A stretch of 34,030 nt of DNA, taken from contig NZ_SMKV01000048.1 of the NCBI RefSeq assembly GCF_004348445.1, positions 1-34,030 of the forward strand, read 5' to 3'. Positions within the stretch are counted from its first letter, which is position 1. Each line of letters begins with the position of its first letter. Source of the DNA: Saccharopolyspora aridisoli. GTDB lineage: Bacteria > Actinomycetota > Actinomycetes > Mycobacteriales > Pseudonocardiaceae. A program made the position numbers and the translations under genes. The notes under the pieces are model-generated. The model saw nothing but the letters and a program-made list of their open reading frames with translations. It ran no database searches and was not told the origin of the DNA. Positions 29,943 through 34,030 of this stretch are shown here, piece after piece.

Positions 29943-31327
29943 TGGCGACCGCGTGGCGCCGGGTGAACCCGCAGGTCGCGGTCTGCGTCTGCTACGTCGC
30001 GGCGATGTTCATGAACGGCATGGACGCCACCATCGTCAACGTCGCGCTTCCCGCGCTGGTCGAGGACTTCTCGGTGTCGGCGAGCTCGGCGTCCTCGGTC
30101 AACGTCGGCTACCTGGTCAGCCTCGCGGTGTGCATCCCGGTGTCGGGCTGGCTCGGCGACCGGTACGGCACGAAGCGGGTGTTCCTGTCCGCCTTCGGCG
30201 TTTTCGTGCTCGCCTCCGCGCTGTGCGGGCTGTCGGGCGACCTGCTGCAGCTGACGCTGGCCCGCATCCTGCAGGGCGCCGGTGGCGGGGTGATGAGCCC
30301 GGTCGCGCTGACCTTGCTCTTCCGCGCCTACCCGCCGGCCGAACGGATCCGGTTGTCGCGGGTCCTGCTGCTGCCCACGGCGGTGGCGCCCGCGCTCGGA
30401 CCAGTGCTGGGCGGGTTCTTCGTCGAGCACCTCACCTGGCGCTGGGGCTTCTTCGTCAACCTGCCCGTCGGCGTCGCCGCGCTCGTCTTCGGCGCGCTGC
30501 TGCTGCGGGAACACGTGGAAGCACCGGACAAGCGCTTCGACCTCCGCGGGTTCGCGCTGGCCGCACCGGGTCTCGGACTGGTGGTCTTCAGCCTGGAGGG
30601 CATCGCCACGGGTGCTTCGGCGACGTCGAGCTGGCTGGCCGGTGCTGCCGGGCTCGCGCTGCTGGGCCTGCTGGTGCGGGCCCAGATGCGCACCGAGCGC
30701 CCGATGCTGGACCTGCGGCTGTTCGCCGACGACCACTTCCGCAGAGCCAGCCTGATCCTGTTCACCTGCCTGGTCGGGTTCCTCGGCACGCTCTACGGGT
30801 TCACCTTGATGTACCAGGTGGAGTTGGGCGCATCGGCGTGGGAGACGGGCCTGGTGACGTTGCCGAAGGCGGTGGGGCTGATGATCGCCTCGCAGCTGGT
30901 CGGCTGGGCGCACCGCAGGTTCGGGCCGCGGCTGCTGATCGCGGTGGCGATGTTCGGCGCTGCGGTGTCCTTCGCGGCGATGAACCTCATCGGCCCGCAC
31001 GACGTGTGGTTGGCCGCGTTCGTCCAACTGGGCTCCGGTTTCTTCGTCGGGGCGGCCACTGCAGAGCTGCAGGTGGTCGCGTTCACGACCATCGACAAGA
31101 CCGACACCGGCGGTGCGTCGACGCTGTTCAACGTGCAGCGGCAGGTGGGTTCGGCGCTCGGCGTGGCCATCACGGCCAGCGTTCTGGTGGCTTCGGGGCC
31201 GGGGCTGGGTTCCTACCACTTGGCGATGTTGACCTCCGCCGGATTCGCGATCACCGGTGCCCTGCTGGCCTTGCGCGTGACGGAATCCGTGGTGCGGCAA
31301 CGGGAACCGGTCCCGGTGGGGCGCTGA
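29942..31327 (+). CDS. MFS transporter, DHA2 (14-TM drug:H+ antiporter) family, probable siderophore exporter
   Basis: A 461-aa multi-pass transporter. The N-terminal motif GMDATIVNVALPAL (about residues 21-34) and loop motif A GWLGDRYGTKRVF (about 69-81) are typical of the EmrB/QacA-type DHA2 family, as is RILQGAGGGVMSPVAL (motif B/C region, about 104-119). The number of hydrophobic stretches fits 14 helices, with a short C-terminal tail. It sits within the siderophore locus and is coupled to mbtH, which suggests it exports the finished siderophore using the proton gradient; drug export is the alternative. No own promoter is visible. Confidence 0.92.
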   Translation: MATAWRRVNPQVAVCVCYVAAMFMNGMDATIVNVALPALVEDFSVSASSASSVNVGYLVSLAVCIPVSGWLGDRYGTKRVFLSAFGVFVLASALCGLSGDLLQLTLARILQGAGGGVMSPVALTLLFRAYPPAERIRLSRVLLLPTAVAPALGPVLGGFFVEHLTWRWGFFVNLPVGVAALVFGALLLREHVEAPDKRFDLRGFALAAPGLGLVVFSLEGIATGASATSSWLAGAAGLALLGLLVRAQMRTERPMLDLRLFADDHFRRASLILFTCLVGFLGTLYGFTLMYQVELGASAWETGLVTLPKAVGLMIASQLVGWAHRRFGPRLLIAVAMFGAAVSFAAMNLIGPHDVWLAAFVQLGSGFFVGAATAELQVVAFTTIDKTDTGGASTLFNVQRQVGSALGVAITASVLVASGPGLGSYHLAMLTSAGFAITGALLALRVTESVVRQREPVPVGR

Positions 31328-31370
31328 GAGACCTGAGCCACCGAGGGGAAGACAATCGTCCGCTATATGG

Positions 31371-31389
31371 TTAGGCTAGCCTTAACTCA
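31371..31389 (+). promoter_or_regulatory. Iron box before the siderophore-interacting protein gene
   Basis: ttaggctagccttaactca matches 15 of 19 positions of the IdeR/DmdR palindrome. It lies 37-55 bases before ATG 31426 and directly before the alternative ATG 31390. It implies a third iron-controlled promoter in the locus, for the reductase and hydroxylase genes. Confidence 0.83.
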
Positions 31390-31425
31390 ATGACCGTTGG
31401 TGGAGCGGGAAGGAACGCATGGTCG

Positions 31426-32253
31426 ATGGGCACTGCGGATCGACTTCGGCGCAACCGGCCGCCGGCACGTGACCTCGAGGTGCTGCGCACAGCCGAGCTG
31501 AGCCCGTCGATGCGCCGGGTCACCCTCGGGGGCGAGGAGCTGTCCGGCTTCCTCGACCAGCACACCGGACCCAACATCAAGGTCTTCGTTCCGCGGCAGG
31601 GCCAGGACCGCCCGGTCCTCCCGCGACTGGACCCCGAGACCGGCCGGTACACCTGGCCGGAGCCGGAAGTCCGGCCGATCATGCGCACCTACACCGTCCG
31701 CCGCTACGACGAGACGCGCGGCGAGCTCGACATCGACTTCGTCATGCACGGCGAGCACGGGGTGGCCTCCAACTGGGCCCGGAACGCCCGGCCCGGTGAC
31801 CGCCTCGGCGTGATGGGCCCCGGCGGCAAGACCTGCCGGGCGGCCGACTGGTACCTGCTGGCCGGTGATGAGACCGCCATGCCGGCGATCTCCAGCATCG
31901 TCGAATCCCTGCCGCCCACCGCGCGCGGCCACGTGCTCGTCGAGGTCGACACCGCTGACGACCGGCAGCACGTGCAGTGCCCGCCGGACCTGCGGTGGAC
32001 CTGGCTGCACCGCGACGGCCGCCCGGCGGGCCTGTCTCAGCAGCTGATCAACGCCGTGCAAGGGCTGGACGTGCCCGCCGACGTCGACGCCTCCGCCTGG
32101 GTCGCTGGGGAGTCCGGAGTGGTGCGCGGCATCCGCAGGCACCTGCGCGACGAGCGGGGCATGGACGCCAAGTCCGTGCTGGCCATCGGTTACTGGAAGT
32201 ACGGCATGGCCGAAACCGAGTACCACGACAAGCACAACCACGATCGGGACTGA
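31426..32253 (+). CDS. Siderophore-interacting protein (ferric-siderophore reductase, ViuB/SIP family)
   Basis: A 275-aa FAD-dependent reductase that would release iron from the imported siderophore by reduction to Fe(II) in the cytoplasm. The flavin-binding motif is MRTYTVRRYD (about residues 86-95), followed by DIDFVMHGEHGVASNWARNA and GDRLGVMGPGG. The C-terminal NAD(P)H-binding part has AWVAGESGVVRGIRRHL, and a distinctive end with GYWKYGMAETEYHDKHNHD. ATG 31426 is preferred because gggaagga lies 12 bases upstream and the iron box then sits in the promoter; ATG 31390 abuts the iron box and would be leaderless. It is followed by the hydroxylase gene after 88 bases. Confidence 0.93.
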   Translation: MGTADRLRRNRPPARDLEVLRTAELSPSMRRVTLGGEELSGFLDQHTGPNIKVFVPRQGQDRPVLPRLDPETGRYTWPEPEVRPIMRTYTVRRYDETRGELDIDFVMHGEHGVASNWARNARPGDRLGVMGPGGKTCRAADWYLLAGDETAMPAISSIVESLPPTARGHVLVEVDTADDRQHVQCPPDLRWTWLHRDGRPAGLSQQLINAVQGLDVPADVDASAWVAGESGVVRGIRRHLRDERGMDAKSVLAIGYWKYGMAETEYHDKHNHDRD

Positions 32254-32341
32254 CCGACGCGGCGAAATCCGGCCTGACCCCGCGGGTTCGCCGGTACTTC
32301 CACTCGCCCGCGAGTCGGCACCGGCGAACCGAGGGGACGAC

Positions 32342-33646
32342 GTGTCTGCGGCGCTGAACCAAGAGAAGGTCCACGACGTGCTGGGGATCGGCTTCGGGCC
32401 GTCCAACCTGGCGCTGGCGATCGCGCTGGAGGAGCACAACCGGACCGCGGGCAACGACCCCATCGAAGGGATGTTCTTCGAGCGCCAGGCGTCCTTCGGG
32501 TGGCACCGGGGCATGCTGATCGAAGGCACGACCATGCAGGTGTCCTACCTCAAGGACCTGGTCACCATGCGAAACCCGGCCAGCGACTTCTCGTTCCTGT
32601 CCTACCTGCACGCCAAGGACCGGCTGGCCGACTTCATCAACCACAAGACCCTGTTCCCCACCAGGGTCGAGTACCACGACTACCTGGAGTGGGCGGCCGG
32701 GCGGCTCGACGGCGTGGTGCGCTACGACTCCGAGGTCGTGGAGGTGCAGCCGGTCGACGAGCACTTCGAGGTCGTCGTCCGGCACGGCGGTCAGCTCGCC
32801 GTGCACCGGGCGCGCAACATCGTCATGGCCGTCGGGCTCGAAGCTTCCTTGCCGGAGGGCGCCGAACTCGGTGAGCGGGTGTGGCACAACCTCGACCTGA
32901 TGCACCGGGTTCCGGAGCTGACCGACGAGCCGAAGCGCTGCGTGGTCATCGGCGCCGGCCAGTCCGCGGCCGAGGTCACCGACTACCTGCACCGCACCTT
33001 TTCCGACGCCGAGGTGTGCGCGGTGTTCGGCCGCTACGGCTACAGCCCGGCCGACGACAGCCCCTTCGCCAACCGGATCTTCGACCCGCAGGCCGTGGAC
33101 GACTTCTACGCCTCCTCGCCCGAGGTCCGCGCCAAGCTCATGGACTACCACCGCAACACCAACTACTCGGTGGTCGACCTGGAACTGATCGAGGAGCTCT
33201 ACGCCCGCGCCTACCAGGAGAAGGTGCGCGGAGCCGAGCGGCTGCGGATCCTCAACGCCAGCAGGCTCGTCGACGTCGACACACGCCCGAACGGGGCGAA
33301 GGTGACCGTCGAGTTCCAGCCCACCGGGGAGCGCAGCCTCCTCGACGCGGATCTGCTCGTCTACGCCACGGGCTGCCGGCCGCGCGACCCCTACGCGCTG
33401 CTCGCCGGGCTGGCCCGGCACTGCGAGTGGGACGAGCAGGGCTCGTTGCAGGTCGAGCGCGACTACCGCGTCCGCACCACCGGCGAGCTGCCGGGCGCGG
33501 TCTACCTCCAGGGCGGCACCGAGCACACCCACGGCATCACGTCCTCGCTGCTGTCCAACGGAGCGGTCAGGGCCGGCGAGATCCGCGACTCCCTCGTCGC
33601 CCGCCGCGAAACCCCCACCCACGACTACGCCCTCTCCCGCAACTGA
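32342..33646 (+). CDS. L-ornithine N5-monooxygenase (siderophore hydroxylase, SidA/CchB type)
   Basis: A 434-aa flavin- and NADPH-dependent enzyme that hydroxylates the side-chain amine of ornithine, the first step to a hydroxamate. The FAD site is GIGFGPSNLALAIAL (about residues 16-30) and the NADPH site is IGAGQSAAEVTDYL (about 202-215). Substrate-loop motifs MQVSYLKDLVTMRNPAS (about 62-78) and FPTRVEYHDYLEWAA (about 105-119) resemble ornithine enzymes such as CchB and SidA more than lysine enzymes such as IucD, but this is by eye. The C-terminus has ATGCRPRDPY and EHTHGITSSLLSNGAVR. GTG 32342 is preceded by gagggga. Together with the GNAT it would supply the N-acyl-N-hydroxyornithine for NRPS module 2. 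Confidence 0.94.
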   Translation: MSAALNQEKVHDVLGIGFGPSNLALAIALEEHNRTAGNDPIEGMFFERQASFGWHRGMLIEGTTMQVSYLKDLVTMRNPASDFSFLSYLHAKDRLADFINHKTLFPTRVEYHDYLEWAAGRLDGVVRYDSEVVEVQPVDEHFEVVVRHGGQLAVHRARNIVMAVGLEASLPEGAELGERVWHNLDLMHRVPELTDEPKRCVVIGAGQSAAEVTDYLHRTFSDAEVCAVFGRYGYSPADDSPFANRIFDPQAVDDFYASSPEVRAKLMDYHRNTNYSVVDLELIEELYARAYQEKVRGAERLRILNASRLVDVDTRPNGAKVTVEFQPTGERSLLDADLLVYATGCRPRDPYALLAGLARHCEWDEQGSLQVERDYRVRTTGELPGAVYLQGGTEHTHGITSSLLSNGAVRAGEIRDSLVARRETPTHDYALSRN

Positions 33647-33664
33647 CCGCCTGCGCTTGATGAG

Positions 33665-33770
33665 GTGGTTCAGCAGCGGCTGCCAGAGCAGTTGCCGCAG
33701 CGAGCCCCACTGCGGGGTGTGGAGCTGGTCTGGCCGAGCGGGCTGCTCAACCAGCTGACGAAGGGCCCCA
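33665..33770 (+). pseudogene. Possible IS256-family transposase scrap
   Basis: The stretch GVELVWPSGLLNQLTKG (encoded around 33713-33765) matches the N-terminal region of IS256-type transposases, which usually read GVELVGPxGLLTQLTK and continue with an ALEAEM..HLGY motif. That continuation is absent and the frame changes character immediately after. The catalytic DDE residues are absent from the window. It is too short for a firm call. Confidence 0.45.
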
Positions 33771-34030
33771 CCGGACGCGGCCGGGCACGACGGGGCAGCC
33801 AGCGAACCTGCACTCAACGCCCTCGCGAACGCCGCATCGCCCGCAGGAAGCTGAACCCGTGCCGAGCCAGATACACCGCAGACCGGGCACTTCCGGCCTT
33901 CCGGGTGTCGATTGCTCCCGTGATCGGGGTGTTCGTGGCGCGCGTGACGCTCTAGCGGGGTCGACCGTCCGTCGGGCGGTTGGTTCGGGCTTCGTGAGGA
34001 GCTCGGGTCGGGGGCGGAGTCGGCGGGGTG
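33771..34030. other. Non-coding right edge, nothing recognised
   Basis: I see no supported gene, RNA or complete repeat between the transposase-like scrap and the window end. An open frame runs to 33955 but its Arg-rich translation has no coding character. A short hairpin-like stretch (accgtccgtcgggcggtt, about 33963-33980) could be the end of a terminator. No terminator hairpin was found directly after the hydroxylase stop at 33646. Confidence 0.5.

Noticed and set aside
33771..33955. Coding sequence at the right edge
   Set aside because: Arg-rich translation, no ribosome site, frame bias not consistent with a gene.

Overview
The window looks like chromosomal DNA of a high-GC actinomycete, probably of the Pseudonocardiales (Saccharopolyspora-like). 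This is inferred from the GC-rich third codon positions, the frequent GTG starts, the IdeR/DmdR-type iron boxes, the lipoprotein L,D-transpeptidase, DUF5134, and the NRPS/MbtH siderophore genes. No species can be fixed from the sequence alone.

Left part (1-8113): the end of an rRNA operon (5S rRNA and a perfect 20-bp terminator hairpin), a GH3 beta-glucosidase, an iron-box-controlled siderophore-binding lipoprotein, a DUF5134 membrane protein, a secreted protein of unknown function, two identical tRNA-Lys(CTT) genes each with its own terminator, an L,D-transpeptidase and a secreted lipase.

Middle-left (8343-11859): a decayed integrated element. It is bounded by 99-bp direct repeats (98/99 identical) made of the 3' half of tRNA-His plus its terminator. 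The intact tRNA-His is at the right end, next to the remains of a tyrosine-recombinase gene that carries an in-frame stop. Inside are an ISL3-family transposase scrap, a frameshifted small HTH gene, a frameshifted XRE/TPR regulator, and two apparently intact genes: a YdeI/OmpD-associated protein and a membrane-anchored unknown.

Middle (11820-20892): housekeeping genes. These are tRNA-His, oligoribonuclease (orn), a fatty-acyl-CoA ligase with a palindromic operator candidate, small unknowns, a TPP riboswitch followed by thiD and tenA, a polysaccharide pyruvyl transferase-like gene, and a DivIVA-like coiled-coil protein followed by a single-pass membrane protein.

Right part (21143-33646): a compact iron-regulated siderophore locus on the + strand. 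It has three iron boxes (before 21187, 22610 and 31426). The genes are a GNAT acyltransferase fused to an N-terminal segment that resembles a shortened IucA/IucC synthetase, a dimodular NRPS (C-A-T-C-A-T-TE, 2353 aa), MbtH, an MFS exporter, a ferric-siderophore reductase (SIP/ViuB type) and an L-ornithine N5-hydroxylase. The A-domain pocket residues read as Thr-like (module 1) and N-hydroxyornithine-like (module 2). This suggests a small, possibly TE-oligomerised Thr/hydroxamate-Orn siderophore. The N-terminal C domain implies an acyl or aryl starter whose genes are not in the window. The iron-boxed binding lipoprotein at 2615-3538 could be the matching receptor. The last 380 bases hold only a scrap that resembles an IS256 transposase.
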